From the NCBI GenBank assembly GCA_950295325.1, contig OX485807.1, forward strand, positions 27,559,666-27,623,665: a DNA stretch of 64,000 nucleotides, given 5' to 3'. A model generated the notes under the pieces. It made no database searches, had not been told where the DNA came from, and saw only the letters and a list, made by a program, of their open reading frames with translations. The DNA is from Polytrichum commune. Taxonomy: Eukaryota; Streptophyta; Polytrichopsida; Polytrichales; Polytrichaceae. Of this stretch, positions 1 through 13,240 are shown one piece after another (position 1 is the first letter of the stretch; each line of letters opens with the position of its first letter). Position numbers and translations under genes: made by a program.

Positions 1-205
1 CTATCATCTCAAGTGTCCCATGTGATATGTTGCATGTCATAATATAAATCATTTTCACTTTAAATAATTACTTATGTTGACAAATAATATCATATTGCCA
101 AATAGCGGAGGTGATACTTTTGAGACCTCTAGGCATCTAGTTCAGGCCCTTTGCGAATAGTGTACGTGACACTAAATATCATAAACAATGTATTTTTTGA
201 GAATG
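1..205 (+). repeat. direct repeat, left copy
   Basis: This segment aligns by eye with 2163-2360. Shared blocks include CATTTTCACTTTAA/TATTTTCACTTTAA, CTAGTTNAGGCCCTTTGC and GTGACACTAAA followed by CATAAACAATGTA. The copies are clearly diverged and about 2.15 kb apart. They could be ends of an old element or two copies of a dispersed repeat. The left edge may continue outside the window. Confidence 0.6.
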
Positions 206-1269
206 CCAATGGGCTTGATAATGGATATTGGGAAATATAAATAAGTGTCGGTCTAGTATACATGTGAACGCATGGTATCAATAATCAATACCAATAATGT
301 AATCTACACGTGAGTATCAAAATTGAGACACAAGTCAAATGTTGATATTTGGTGGGTATGTCAAGGTGGATATTTGCATACATTAGTTATTATTTGGGTC
401 AACACCGTTCTAAACCACATTGATACCAAGGTACTTACTTCAGTTTGAAGGTTCTTGCATGTTATATAGACCCAAATAGTATCAACACACAAGAAATACC
501 ATCGAATATCCATACCTTATTAGTATTAAAAGGTGTGGAATCCTCATCATAGATACCCGAATAATATACAAAGAAAACAATACCAATCCAACACTAGTGT
601 ACTTAAACATCGTGCTCATGTCGTTAAGGAACATCGGGAGAAGTAGAATCACACTCAATCCCAAGATGTCCTTGTCTAATTTTAGTACCAATTCTCCATT
701 TCGCTCAACAAGCAAGCAATTGGTCATACATATGCATTTGTGCCTTAAAAAACGAGCCCTATGTAGCACCAATAAGAAAACATTAGAACGGTCAGGCTTT
801 GTCCTTTCTTGTGAAAGACAATAATTACAGTTGTACACTTGGCTCATGCCAGTCCATGGCTATTTAGTACACTTATAGACAACTATAATCAATTAGATTT
901 TTTTGTGTCAAATTGCAAACAACCATAATTACAAAAGGCAACTAGTTAACTAATAGTTGAATTTGTTGGTTAGTTGTCCAAGGTATGCAAGCTTTCACCA
1001 TCCAAGTTAAATAAACTGGACCAAAAATAACAAGATCAAGTAATGTCCAAGTGTGAACGCAAAGTGGTTAGGTAATTTGCTCTTGAAACATAAAAGTCGA
1101 TGCATGGTCTATGTCCTACATACAAAACCAACAAATTGGTGTGCAAACCTATGATCGGGGAGAACTAATAGTTAGTTACAGATGAACCGGTTGAGTTTGA
1201 GAAATAATCGGTTGAAGCTCAAAACTGCATGAAAATCACCGATCATTTTAGAAGAATTTTATAAGATAT

Positions 1270-1380
1270 GCCTCAATTTAATAAAGGAAAACTGAAGAAT
1301 GTCAACATGTAACCGGTTGGACTTGCAAACACTAGGATCTCAACCGATTATGCCCTAAAATCTCCCCAATCACGGGTGCG
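1270..1380 (+). repeat. dispersed repeat with AACCGGTTGGACTTG core
   Basis: The core reads AATTTAATAAAG, then TCAACATGTAACCGGTTGG, then AAACACTAGGATCT and CCGATTATGCCC. Diverged copies in the same orientation lie at about 23880-23960 and 28140-28250, giving three copies in 64 kb. The element type is not recognised. Confidence 0.6.
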
Positions 1381-2162
1381 AACTTAGGGTCTTTACTTAT
1401 GTGCCACCTACATAAGTTTGTGTGGTTGTAGGAGCCAAATGTCAACTTTGGGGACATATGGTTAGGATTCAAGAGACCACACGTTTCGATGTTTGTGAGA
1501 TACTTGTAAACAAGTGGCTTATTTATTCCGACAACTGGCGGCCCGCCTTCCTTCCAAGTCCCAAGGTGGCATCAACAAGGAAAATTGGTTGAACATATAC
1601 ATTGTATGCCCAATAGGGCTTGTGCATGTGTGAACTTTTCTAGCAAGTCTAATGTTTACTAAGCAACTCTAATCATTCATAATATTCCAACGTCGTAGTA
1701 CCTACAAAAGTACATCTCCAACTTGAATCTACCATGCATCCTAGCACAATGCCATAGTCTAGAATCTTAGCATATTCCAATCTAACCCTTTAATGGACAT
1801 AGGGTCTCACCCAACAAACACTAGGCACTACACCATTTATGATATTGGGTGTCACGTGCGTAATAGTGTCATTTACCCTATTTTGAGATGTATGCTAGGT
1901 TACACTGATGTTCAACAATTTCATCGTCAGTGTCACCTCATGACAACTGGCGTTCAAGTATGTTTCTTAAGATCTTGGCATGAGTATGGTCGATAATGTT
2001 ATGAGGTCCATCTTTGTGTTACACAGTGGTCTATAAGTTGATTAAGTGTACATGATTGATACTTGGCATATGTATGCTCAAGAGTATGTTCTCTCTCGCA
2101 TATTAAAATGTAAACAAGTGACACTTGCCTTAAGTATGCTCGATGTTTTCCTTCCCCCTTGC

Positions 2163-2360
2163 AAACTCAAACATAAAACTATCCCAGTGTGTTACACTAA
2201 ATGTCATAAGATAAACCTATTTTCACTTTAATTTTTTACTTTTGTGGTCAAATAGTATCGTATCGACAATTGACAAACTTGACACATTGACAACCTAGGC
2301 GTCTAGTTAAGGCCCTTTGCAAATAATGTATGTGACACTAAACACCATAAACAATGTAGC
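2163..2360 (+). repeat. direct repeat, right copy
   Basis: Second diverged copy of the 1-205 segment, in the same orientation. No coding potential was recognised between the two copies. Confidence 0.6.
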
Positions 2361-3899
2361 ATATGAGTCATAGACAACCGTCTTACATCGCTTGAAAGAT
2401 TAATACAAATATATCATTGTGTAGATTTGCATTTTTTTTCTTTTCTACTTGTAGGACAAGTTTCAATCAACACAATTCAATTGCCTAGAACGTGTATCCT
2501 TGTAGTGAGGTGGCCATCATGAAATTTCCACTTTTTTATTTGCAAGTGATCAAATACATGTGTGGTTGAAATTTATAGATTCAACTATACAACTTGTATG
2601 TGAATGACATCATGGAATCTACACTACGTAGTGACCAAGAGCCATAAAATGTTCCAAAAATGAGAGGTAACTCTAGTGTAACTTTTGCAGTGTTGCAATT
2701 TTGACAATTTTTTGACATGTAGCATACATTGACACATAAGCACAAGTGGTACTCAATCTAGGGCATGTAATTTGAATTTGTGATCAAGGGCCATGATCAG
2801 TGCTCTTTGATTTCTCTCGTTGATTGAAAAATTAGTGGTGGTCTTGCTTTTGTGCACACTAGATCACCATCAACTATGAACATGTTATATCACCGACGAG
2901 GATTCGAGTAACATAAATTCATACATATCATAAAATGCATAAGATTTGTTAATCACATGTATTTTGCAGTTAAACCACCTAAATATGTTGTATGAACAAG
3001 AAAGAAAAGAAAAGAAATTGATGTCAATGTTCAATTACACTAACATGCAATGTACATTCATCACCTCCTACCCATGGCCGCGTGGACATGGGGGGCCATT
3101 GTCTCAACAAAAGAATATCAAATTTTTGTTTGGCTCTACATTATGTCTTTGTGTGAAGGCTTTTAAGAAAAGGACGTGGATTTCTCTTTGTCATGGCCCT
3201 GCAATATTGCACAATTTTTACCTCCTCGTAGTCAAATTTTATATTTTAATTTATTTATTTAGTTTTGGTTTCCAAAGAATACAATTTGTATGTAGCATAA
3301 ATACAATATTGTGCAATAATGGGAATCATTTCAATGAAATCTATGATTAGTGGATATGATTTACCAACAAAGGAGGGTATGGAAGACTATAACACCTATA
3401 TGCCCAAAATATGTTAATGATTCTAGGCTCAATAACTCAACACGATTAGAAGGACCTATGTGATCATGGCCAAGGAAAAAAACATCTCCACTTTGATAAT
3501 AATTTTTTTTTCATCTGTGCTCTAATGTATCCATCCGAATAGATGAAAGTACCCATGCCTTGACACTTGGTAAAACATGATCAAAGGAAGGAAGAACGGG
3601 CTCCCGTTCACGCTGGTGGAAACACAGAATGCGTGTTAGTTTTAAAGGATTGTTAAGTCGACCACACATTGGTTAAAACAACCGCATTCATTATGCAAGA
3701 TGTCGATTAAGCTATGACTTATCATCTGTGCTGGCCAAGTTTGTTAATTATAACACATAGCTGATATCTTGCTCCTCTCCGTGTGTGTGATAAACAATCA
3801 AATTTTGACAGATAACGTGACCGCGTGACGCGTGTATGTCATCGATTTAACAAACTACGTGGTCAATTTCACAATTCCCTATGTAGTTTAATTTATTCA

Positions 3900-5313
3900 T
3901 TAACAACAATAACTCATTGGGTTCCAATGATACACTGGGACGAGCGCGAGAGACCCGGGATCAACTCGTCGACGTACCCGGCCGGGTAAGTACAATACCC
4001 GGACGACGCGGGTATCTGTCAAAGCTCGGCAAATCTATGTTAAGAGTAGATTTCAGGAGGCGGGAAGCTTCCCGACAACCAGTATCAACGAGAAAATCCT
4101 ACAGCGTAGATGATAAGAGACCATATCTAACTCCAACGTAGATGCCAAAAGAGCATATCTAGCGCTGACCTAGATGTGTTAGTCTGCTTTAGTCTTTGCT
4201 AGTTCCTTTTCTCCGTGTCGTCGTCGTCGAGCTCTTCCCCTCGCGGTATGCGTGTTGCTTATCTCGTCACTCCTGCAATCGCGCTTCGTTTTTGGAGCTC
4301 TCTTGCACGACATCTTAGTCTACTGAACTACAGCTTTTCGGAGACCTAATTTTTGCAGGTTAGGTTGCTCGTTTGGTGATGTTTGGTCCAGAAAGCGCTG
4401 TAAAACGAAGCAGAGTTTGCGGCTGCGAGAATTGGATTGTGCTCGAGTTTGTAGCCTCGGTCGTGGGCCTTTGAAATTTTGCGAGGATATCTATTTCCGT
4501 ATCGTGGTGTTTCTATTCCCGTGTGCAAGGTTGTGGAGGTTGTGGTCGGTGTGTCCTGCGACACCCTAGCTAGGGTTTTACGAGGTTTGGAATTGACGTG
4601 GAGAGAGACGCCTTGTTGTTGTTCCTGCGATATTATCGTCGAGTTTTACGACAAGACTCTGCCTTTTCAGAAGGTTTGATTTGTGTTCTTTATTTTTTAT
4701 CATTCTTCCCAGGGTTTTTGCACTCAAAGTAGCGGTTAGGATATGAAGTTCTGCATATACGTCCAAGGTGTCTGCACATGTGAGGGATTGGTCTTGTTTT
4801 TACATCCCTTAGCATCCCGGGTTGGTTTGCTTTTTTGTTTTGAATGTCTTTTGTGATGTGTCGGGTTTACCTTAGCATATCGAGTCCGGATGTTTTTGTG
4901 TCCTCTTGTACTGTCTTTATTAGGTCCTATGCACGTTCGCATAAAGAAGTGCCGAGCATTACATCGGAATTTCTGTTAGATCTGTCTTATTATGTGTAGT
5001 AGTTCAGAGTTATATTGTTGTAGGATGTAATAGGCCTAGTTGCACTGAGTAAAGTACACGGGTGACCTTCACTTGTTCTTCTGCTATAAGAACAGAGAAG
5101 TGCTGGTCTTATCGGGTTTTAGAAATTTGTTCCTTTCTTACAGAAGCCGTGTCTTCTTGTTTGATTGATCTTGTCACTAAGCCGCAATGGTGTTGTCAGT
5201 GTTATTGTCTTGGGTTAACATGGATGAATTTTCCTCTGGTTTCTGTTGCAGGGAATTTGAAGGTGTAGAAGCTTGCCGAAGCTTGAAGGGTACAGGAGGC
5301 AAGAGCGTTAATC
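3900..5313 (+). promoter_or_regulatory. promoter and 5' UTR region of the zinc-finger gene
   Basis: Base composition shifts to GC-richer DNA near 3935-4100 and 4200-4600, as expected at a plant promoter. A near-palindromic ACCCTAGCTAGGGTTTTA at about 4565-4582 contains a telo-box-like AGGGTTTT, a motif common in promoters of plant housekeeping genes. An acceptor-like TTCTGTTGCAG ends at 5251, so the start codon at 5314 probably lies in an exon beginning at 5252, after a 5' UTR intron. The transcription start is not determined. Confidence 0.45.
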
Positions 5314-8300
5314 ATGCTTCAGGTTGGACCCTTGGCAAGTCTATTGGCTATTTATACTATTGTGCCTGAAGACCTATCTCTCTCCACACCTGACATCTAT
5401 CTAACACATACTTTCTCACTGCCCTCGTTTAGTTCTGTTCCTGTATCTCATGACAGCTGAAGACCTTCAGAGAGATGAAGTAAGAGAAGGGATTACTTAT
5501 TTTTGGTTGAGGTTTACTTATTTTTGACATTGTTAAGCCAATATTGTAAGGTTTCACTGCCTTATGATTTTGGTACTGGTTGCAGGTCATTTGTTTTCAG
5601 TTTCTTCTCTATGCTGACTGTGTTCTGCATTGCAACTGTTTGTGAACAGACTGACTTTCGAGGGCCAACAGGAGGGCCTAAGCGCGCCCGCACTGATGGT
5701 GAGATGCTTCGACCATAGCATGAGTGATGAAACTGTACTCGCTTAACTTGTAATGGTGCAGAGTATTGCAATTCATGTATGGTTATGGTTGTCTGTCAAA
5801 TACCGTGTTCCCTTTGGAAATGGGCCTTCTACTCCTGATATTCTGGTTTGAGGGTAAGTAAGCCAAGAATTTGGGCATTGGGAGTTAAAAGTTAGGTAGA
5901 GGAAAGGGTGTTATGTATTTTTGCAAGTGGTGGATGGTCAATCTAGTAAGGAATGCCTCAATACATGGGTCACATCGTACACCACTATGCATTATAAATT
6001 TATCTCCTCTACCATTGCAAGTGAGTGACATCCCAATGTGTTGATTGTTTGAAGATTTTTTTTCCTTCGGATCCTTAAGTTTACCTTCAGAATATTCCGT
6101 GTTGATGAAGTGCTTTCTTAAAATGTTAAAGACAGTTGAGTTGAGCTTCTGCACTACTGACTTGGGAGTTAACTTGTTCCCATCTTTTGCTGTTTTAGTT
6201 TTGCTGAAGATGTAGGTCATGGAGTGTGCACCTTTGAATCAATGGATGAGCATTCACTGACTTTTTCTTTGACAGATGCAGGTGCACGTGGAGAGGGTGA
6301 CTGGACATGTCCTCAATGTGGGAATGTGAACTTTGCATTTCGTACCACTTGCAACATGCGCAAGTGTGCAACTCCAAAGCCCTCAGACTCTGGTCAAGTG
6401 AGTTCTTTTATTTTCCTTGTAAGTTCCTGCATTGAAACTATCCAAACATGAGGACACAATTATTAATATATTGGCATATAAAGGTCAAGTGTAGAATGCA
6501 CAAGGTGCCTGGAATCAAAGATGAATTTTGGTTTAAAAAAATTTAGACAGAAACACTGCATGTGACACCAAATGAGGTGCTATTTTAATGTTTTTGCTGT
6601 GCTTGGCATCAGAGAGGTGCTGGAGGTCCACTTGGGCCCACAATGTATGATCAGCCACCTGCACCAATGTACATGGGTGGCCCAGGAGCACCAGCTCCTC
6701 TTTCATTGGGATTACCTACTACTTATGGAGCACCCATGCTTATGCCTCAGCAAGCGGCAGTAACAGTCCCATATGATTATGGAGCTTCAATGAACAATGC
6801 TGCAGCCTATCAACAAATTCCTAGGCCAGCTACATACGCTCCTCCAGGGACAGTTATGGGTGGAGGTAACATTTAATGATATCTTCATTTATGTACTATA
6901 GAAGGAGATACTTCTCTAATAGATACCAGTACTGTTCCTGTTGGCAATCTGAGGGTTGTGTGTTGATTTGGTGGAAATTCATCTGTAAGAAATGTAGCAG
7001 TTGGATAGTCCTCTGTACTTGAAATATGGACCAAAACTCAGTTGTGCATGTGAAAGGGCAGGGATTCCAGATCTTTACTGAAGGAGTTGCATTTTGCAGG
7101 TCCTGCCTATGGTGTACCTCCTGTGATGGATGCTTATGGCATGAATATGAACATGGGCATGAACATGAACTTGGGGCCTCCGGTATGTCTTTATGCTCTT
7201 ACACGTTAAATGATGGTTATGGAATGTACTTATCAAACTTTCTATTTAAGAATTGTTCGTTTTTTGAAAGTTGTGGATGACACATCTTATCAGCTTTTTT
7301 TCTTCTTCCTGTCTTTCAGCCAATGGACTCCATGCAGATGCCTGCTCAAAGAGCTCCTGGAAATTATGGAGATGAGAATGGATCAAGGAAACGAAGGGGT
7401 GGTAAGTTTAATATGTTGTTTGAGTGTTTGAGCCAATTTGGTGATAGTAATTACCATCCAAGAAGCTGTTAGAACTGGTATATTGGGGAATGAAACATGT
7501 GGTTCATTGTGCTGATTGCTAGGGGTGACTATTGTATACAGGACCTGATGGTTTTTCTGAGGGTGACTGGCTATGTCCAAAATGTGGAAATACCAATTTT
7601 GCCTTTCGAACCACTTGTAATATGCGCAAGTGTGGAGCTACGAAGCCTACTGAGAATGTAAGAAGTCAAGTCATATGTTTAGCCTCTAGAATACAAAGCA
7701 TATGATGGCTCTTAGTTTCTATTGCATCAACATTCTTGTTAAGAGCATTCTGAGTAAATTTACCTTGAAGCTTCTAAAAGGGTCTGTTAACATTATCTAT
7801 ACTATATATGATCTGCTGTGTGAAGTTCTTTCTACAGGGGTAATAGATAAGAAAGTGATGTAATTGCTGACATTTTGATATTGGTTTTATTCAGCAACCT
7901 CGTTTCAACAATGGTCCCCCACCAAGAGCACCTCCTGTCTCTCGTGAGTATTCTGTTGCCCTCTAAAGAGACACTTATTAAATTACTTTCTGGTCTATTC
8001 ATTTATGTTTGCAATACTAGATATTTAAGTAAGGAGTGAAGCAGAATGTGGAGATTTTGATCAGGTGCTCTGCGATGACCACTGAATCAGGAGTGAATCA
8101 GGATGTGGTTGAATGTTGGTTTATTTATACTCTAAAGGTTGGAAATCTGCAGAGGGTCCTCCTCCTGATGGCAGCTGGACTTGTGACGCCTGTGGGAATG
8201 TGAATTATCCATTCCGCGTAAAGTGTAACAGACGGAATTGTGGTGCTGATAAGCCCCTGGAGAACAAACCAGCAGCAGCCCCAATATCTCCACCTCCAGC

Positions 8301-8970
8301 TACTGATCAGGTTTGTGATATCTTTGATTTTATACCAGTGACAATGCACATTGAACCATCAGCTAGTGCCGGAAGGTTATTGCACATGATTGAGTGTCTT
8401 CTAACTTGCTGTAGATGCTACTTAGTCCATCTCATCACCTTAGTGAGCACCCATTATATATTCTCAAATGTATTGGGAGTTCTATTTCTGACTTCTAACC
8501 TCAATATAGTTTTCCTGTTCATTTGAATATAGTTAGGCACTTGAAGGAAAATGAGAGCAAATAATTAAGCTTCTGCATATGTAGTTGATTTGCATGCATT
8601 AGTTTCTGAGTTATTTGATCACAATGAAGAAGGTGAGGAGAAGTAAGTGTACAAACTGAGATCACAGAATATGTTTGTGGAATATTACTCTGACATGCAG
8701 GTTACTAACATCTTCTGATTGTAGCCTATTTTCTTATCTGATGGTCCAGTTGCTAGTTTGTAATTTTAGGGTTACAAACTGCCTGAGAAGTGCTCTACTA
8801 ATGCTTTTGTAAAATTAAGTAGAGTACCAACAAGATTATGGTCTTAATAAAACAATACTACTTTTGAGTTACATTTCATAGTCAACTTCAAAACTATGTC
8901 AATAATCCGCTTTATTTGCTTATAAATCTGATGTTTATTGATTGTGTTCCGTCTGGTACTGTTCCAGTGA
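5314..8970 (+). CDS. three-finger RanBP2-type (NZF) zinc-finger protein
   Basis: Predicted 312-aa protein. Coding exons: 5314-5322, 5650-5698, 6276-6397, 6613-6865, 7100-7182, 7320-7401, 7542-7657, 7895-7943, 8138-8310, then stop TGA at 8968-8970; all junctions are GT-AG and the phases agree. Three RanBP2-type fingers (W-x-C-x2-C-x3-N-x6-C-x4-C) have zinc cysteines at residues 31/34/45/50, 211/214/225/230 and 270/273/284/289. Fingers 1 and 2 share FAFRTTCNMRKC. A Gly/Pro/Met-rich low-complexity linker fills about residues 60-190, and a KRAR basic patch lies near residue 15. From memory, the layout matches an Arabidopsis family with three fingers and a Pro/Gly-rich spacer (At1g67325 type), including the MxQ start, KRARTD and the DQ end. 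Such fingers bind single-stranded RNA in other proteins, so an RNA-binding role is inferred. The start exon encodes only three residues. Confidence 0.9.
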
Positions 8971-10010
8971 GTGCCATGTGTTGGTCCGTTGCAAGTTGAG
9001 GGTGGAAACGAAGTCCAGAGTATCCAAAGTAACGTGCGTCAAGTGGTCGCGTGGGCGTACCTTGCCTCGGTCAAGGTGTGGTCTCAGAAGTCAGTCGAGG
9101 GCCGTCTCCGTCGTCTTCTTTCATACGTTGGTGTGCTGTGCCTACCGATCATATTTGATTGGCAGGATGCAGGGTCAACCAAACCTGGTTCTTCTAGTGG
9201 AATTTGATGTATCTGTTCTTTTTTGAGCTCACGTTCACGGCTGATAGTCATTTCTTTGTACACACAAAGCCAGATTGAGAGTAGCTTGGATGGTTATGAT
9301 TAGAAAAGTGAGCAGTAGCCAGTGAGGCTTGATTTTCTACAGAGTAATTTTCATCGATTTTTTTGGGATTTTAGAGAACAGTTGTTGATAGGTGCACTTG
9401 GCTTGGAGTTATGGGGACTCTGAGTTTATGCTCCCTTCTTCATACAAGTTGAGCAAGTCTCCCTGGTGAAATATGCTGTAGGACAATCAGTATTTGGACC
9501 AAGTCTCTGTAGTGTTCGAAGAGGAAAGGCATTGCTAGGGCTTCTCTTTGTAGCTAGAGTTCTGTAATTTAGAGATTTTATTTTGTTGCTTCACTAGCTT
9601 TCAGATAGGTGGGTTTCCTTCGAGAACTGCGAACTTAAACCTTGCATGTGAGGGTTTAGGACCTTGGTTTATGTAAGATTCTCTTCATCACGCCCCACCA
9701 TATCTGCCCATATGTCTGTATAGTCTACAGTTGGTAAAACCTATCCGTGAGGGAGAGGTTTCTGGTTTGTGCATGTCTTACTGTTTCACGGAGCAGAACA
9801 GTTGGAAGTGGTTCTGTATGATGATTAGAGAGGTGCTCAAAAATTTTCCCCAAGTTCATGCGTTTGACATTCAATCATGTTTCGTCATTCAGATGCATCT
9901 TCCACTTTCCAGTACACTAGGCACAAAGCAGAGCAGTACAATGACTGCACCTTAGGGTAGCCATAGTTCTGCGCCTGATGCATCTTTGAACATCACTTGT
10001 AGTGATGTAA
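8971..10010 (+). other. probable 3' UTR of the zinc-finger gene
   Basis: The last coding junction places TGA directly after the acceptor CAG at 8967, so the sequence from 8971 onward should be 3' UTR. Short open frames at 8942-9226 and 9731-9955 resemble no protein I recognise. I cannot fix the poly(A) site. Confidence 0.45.
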
Positions 10011-12835
10011 ATTCAATATGAAGATCTAGATTGTGGTGTTGGTGTCTTTATAGTACTATCAATCTGCTTCTTTTATCAACAAGTAAACCATTGAAATTAG
10101 TAGGGATGTGAAGTGTGGCTTTATCTTTGATTCCTTCCAAAGAATCAGGAATCCAGGGACTCATGGTGGCCAAAGGAAGATGGACACAGCAGGTGTGCAT
10201 CTTCTTTCCAAGGTAACTATTTCTTGAAACTTCAGAATCTATAAGTTTTGCAATGTTAGATAATCATTTTCTAAAAATGATAAGCTTAAATTTTTTTTGA
10301 GTCTGAAATGACTGCCACGGTGTATGTTCCGCTGGGGATAGGGTCTTATTTTTCACATCAGTATCAATTTCGAAATAATTTTGGGAGATCAGGATTCAGC
10401 ATATGTCAAGCAGGAGAGTATAACTCTTAATTGCCCAAACAACCCAAACTGGATTGTGTATATTTTCAGAGATCCAAAAGGGTTTTTTTGAAGTACGATA
10501 TGCTTTTAATATTGTCCATCACCTCAAGGATCTACATTATAAGATTATTGGGCCTTCACAGCTGAATATAATAACCTGTTACATTATTCTAAATAAGAAA
10601 TTAGTAGTGGTTATTGGGTTCATAATGCATGCAATTTTCCAATGCATCCTTTTTAATCAATTTTCACAACTCATTTTCTCAATCCATGATGTTTCATCTC
10701 GATCTCAGTCAATCATGGATTTAGAAAAACCTATTTCTAAATTGAATATACCACAACTTCTTTTGTAAATCAACTGCAAGCTAGGTCTTTGAATTGTACC
10801 TTATAATACATCTGTATATTGTCAAGCCCCCATGGCTGTTTAGGGCCCCCAAATTGAAACTAGTGAACATGTTGTGTGATGCATGGTTTTACTTGTTTTT
10901 GCCAGCAAGAGTACATAAGACATGCTAACAGTCAAAGCTGGTGCCAAATGGTATGCCACAGTAATTGAAAGTTTGTTGCATATCATCATGACATTAGGGA
11001 ATGCAGGTAGTGCCTCCTGCATAAGTCTTAAGTCCTGAAGTCACAAACAGTATCATAACAACCAACTTGACAGTGCATTGTACTAGATTTGTGATTTTTA
11101 GCTTTGACCATTGCTAAATGCAAACCTGTCAATTGCAGATGCTATGAAGAGGTGAAGTTTGAAAAGTCTTGAGATAAGGACACACAAACAGGTTACAGTG
11201 TAATTCTAATTATTTTAAATTGTGAGAACGAATGAATCAAGGATTTTGTGAATAGTATAAATTAATACTGTATACATCGAAACTTACTTGCAGGTTTCAG
11301 ATTAAATCACCAATCTGTACAGGCGTATTTTATTGAAGTAAGTGCATGTATATCATGCAGCGGTTTTTAATGTATATGTATGTAGGGGCCATGTCCTAAA
11401 GGAACCCGATTGAGCAACTTTAAATTTGCAGGAGGTATCATCTTAGATCTAAAAATGCAAGCTATCCCGAGTATTCCAAGACTAGCAGAGTAAGTAATAT
11501 GTGCAATTTTTGTGAAGCGTTTGTAAAACTATCAAATAGGAAGAAGGCTATTTTGTCACCCGAATTGTTATGCATGTCCCCACCACAAGTCCCAATCCAC
11601 CCAAAAATTCTCTTTCTCTCAATGAGAAAAGCTTTCCAGATCTAATATTCAAGCAGTTGAGTACTACCTAATTGGAAGTAGATGTGTAAACTGAAGAGGA
11701 AATTTTATGCACGCCTCAACATCAACCAAGGAAGCACATAGACTACAAAAGGTTTCTGAAGTGGGCTTTGTGTTGTTTGGTGCTCTGTGGTGGATCCTTA
11801 ATGCCACTTGGGCTCCAGCCTCTCTTAGGGTATCTCCGCTCATGAACTTGGGTTAGTACTTTTTAGATATATATGGGCTTTGGAGATGCAACACAGTATG
11901 TGTCTTGGCTTTAGGAACCTAGAAATCCTTTGGTAGAGGCCTGTTTGCAGCTCCATGGGTGTTGATGATGCCCTCAGTGGGTCCGTTGCTTAGGTCAAGG
12001 GTGGGTGACATTAAATATTCAGGAGTGTCAAGAGGAGCTGGAGCTGCAAAATTGACACTTTTCATGGGGGATTCCATAGAATATGTCTACAACTGTCATA
12101 CCATATTGTCAATTTTAGCATATGTACATACTGAAATTCATTCAGAAAGATATCATACTTTCAAAGAGGTGCTTCATAAAAGGAGATTGTTGTAAACATG
12201 CAAAGGTCGGCGTGCTTACTTCACTGTATTTGTGTCCCCTTTGTGTGTCTCTGTAAATTACAATTTCTGATGCCAACTTCACTTTTGAAGTCTTAGCACA
12301 TTTTGATGCAAGTCGCAACAACTTGTGATAAACTTATAGATAAACAATAGCAGGTTAATCTTGCAAACATGGTCGTCTGAATTGAGATTCGTGAGGTGAG
12401 AGCTAGAAATGTCCACTGGGATCTAGGGAGGAGTTCCAGAAATAGAATTTAGCTGTGAAAAGCTTAAATGAAGCCTGGTTTTTGGAAGCTTTGAAGGATT
12501 AATTATCAGCCGGTGGGCATTTAAAATTAGGTGCTCCAAGTCTATTTATGGAATGCCACTCCATTGGTCCTGAAGATGTCAAACATTGAAGGTGTTGAGG
12601 ATGGCTAAAGAAGTCGAATGTATAAAGCTGTAGATTTGCTCACAAGTCTGTTGCCAAACCTGTGTAACATGCACCTTTGTGGAGTTTGTAACAGAGGTAA
12701 TGGATTTTCAATCTGAGTGTAAACATGTTCAACCTGAAGGTCTTCTTGTAATCCTTCCAACCAACCTTCTTGTAAGCACTGGAGGATTTTGGCCTAAATT
12801 TAGGAAAGGAATAATTTCTCGATCTTTCACATTCA
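10011..12835. other. intergenic, no recognised gene
   Basis: The sequence is AT-rich with only short open frames. The first part could still be extended transcript of the zinc-finger locus, since splice-like sites occur near 10190-10215, but nothing is supported. No transposase motif was recognised before 12836. Confidence 0.5.
12555..12710 (+). repeat. dispersed repeat, copy 1
   Basis: This segment aligns with about 14185-14325. Shared blocks include GTTGNGGATGGCT, TATAAAGCTNTAG, GTTGCCAAAC-TGTGTAA and ATTTTCAATCTGAGT/ATTTCCAAACTGAGTAT. The copies are diverged and in the same orientation. They lie on either side of the pogo-like relic and may be element ends. Confidence 0.5.
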
Positions 12836-13240
12836 TCATCCATGGCATAATTGGCACTCCATTCTGTAGGTAAAATCTTGGACATCCTCCGGATGTTTCT
12901 TATGATTTGGGGGATTCATCTTGTTCGACACTTGAGAGCGCCAGATAATAACATGCCTTATATTAGATACTATTTTCCTTAAGCCATGATGAGTAATAGA
13001 AGAATCAAATTGAGAGAGAACCCGTTCCAAAAGCTTCTTCTTACATTGAACTTTGAATGAAGCAATTATTCCTTGATCCAAGGGTTGTGTCACACTTGTA
13101 ATAGCTAAGAAACTTGAGAAATTGGGGCACAATTGTTCTTACGTCTTGTTGTCTTATTATGACGTGACCCAAAGTTTTGACATGCTCTTGTGGGTACAGT
13201 GGAGTTGGAGAAGCTTTCATACAAGTGATAATAACTTGCA
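12836..13240 (-). pseudogene. pogo/Tigger-like transposase C-terminal relic
   Basis: The minus-strand frame at 12836-13132 reads TSVTQPLDQGIIASFK, followed by a basic KKKLLERVL stretch. This matches the TSxxQPLDQGxIxxFK signature that follows the last catalytic acidic residue in Tigger/jerky-type DDE transposases (Tc1/mariner superfamily, pogo group). The upstream part is shifted into an overlapping frame (13041-13241), and no intact catalytic domain was found, so the gene is broken. The terminal repeats of this copy were not identified. It may or may not belong to the CAGT/ACTG-ended family at 16.8 and 25.9 kb. Confidence 0.7.

Larger units (their letters stand above)
1..3899. other. gene-free AT-rich repeat DNA
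   Basis: No reading frame here resembles a known protein; the longest open frames are short and low in complexity. The stretch contains a diverged direct repeat (about 1-205 and 2163-2360) and segments that recur elsewhere in the window at about 23.9 kb and 28.1-28.9 kb. It looks like decayed transposon DNA upstream of the zinc-finger gene. Confidence 0.6.

Noticed and set aside
2946-3350. 134-aa plus-strand frame
   Set aside because: Low-complexity and AT-rich with no recognisable motif; no upstream promoter or splice context.
4565-4582. Telomere-like repeat ACCCTAGCTAGGGTTTTA
   Set aside because: Only one inverted pair, not an array; more likely a promoter telo-box than telomeric DNA.
8942-9226. 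Open frames of 94 and 78 aa after the zinc-finger gene
   Set aside because: They lie in the predicted 3' UTR, overlap in different frames and lack any domain.
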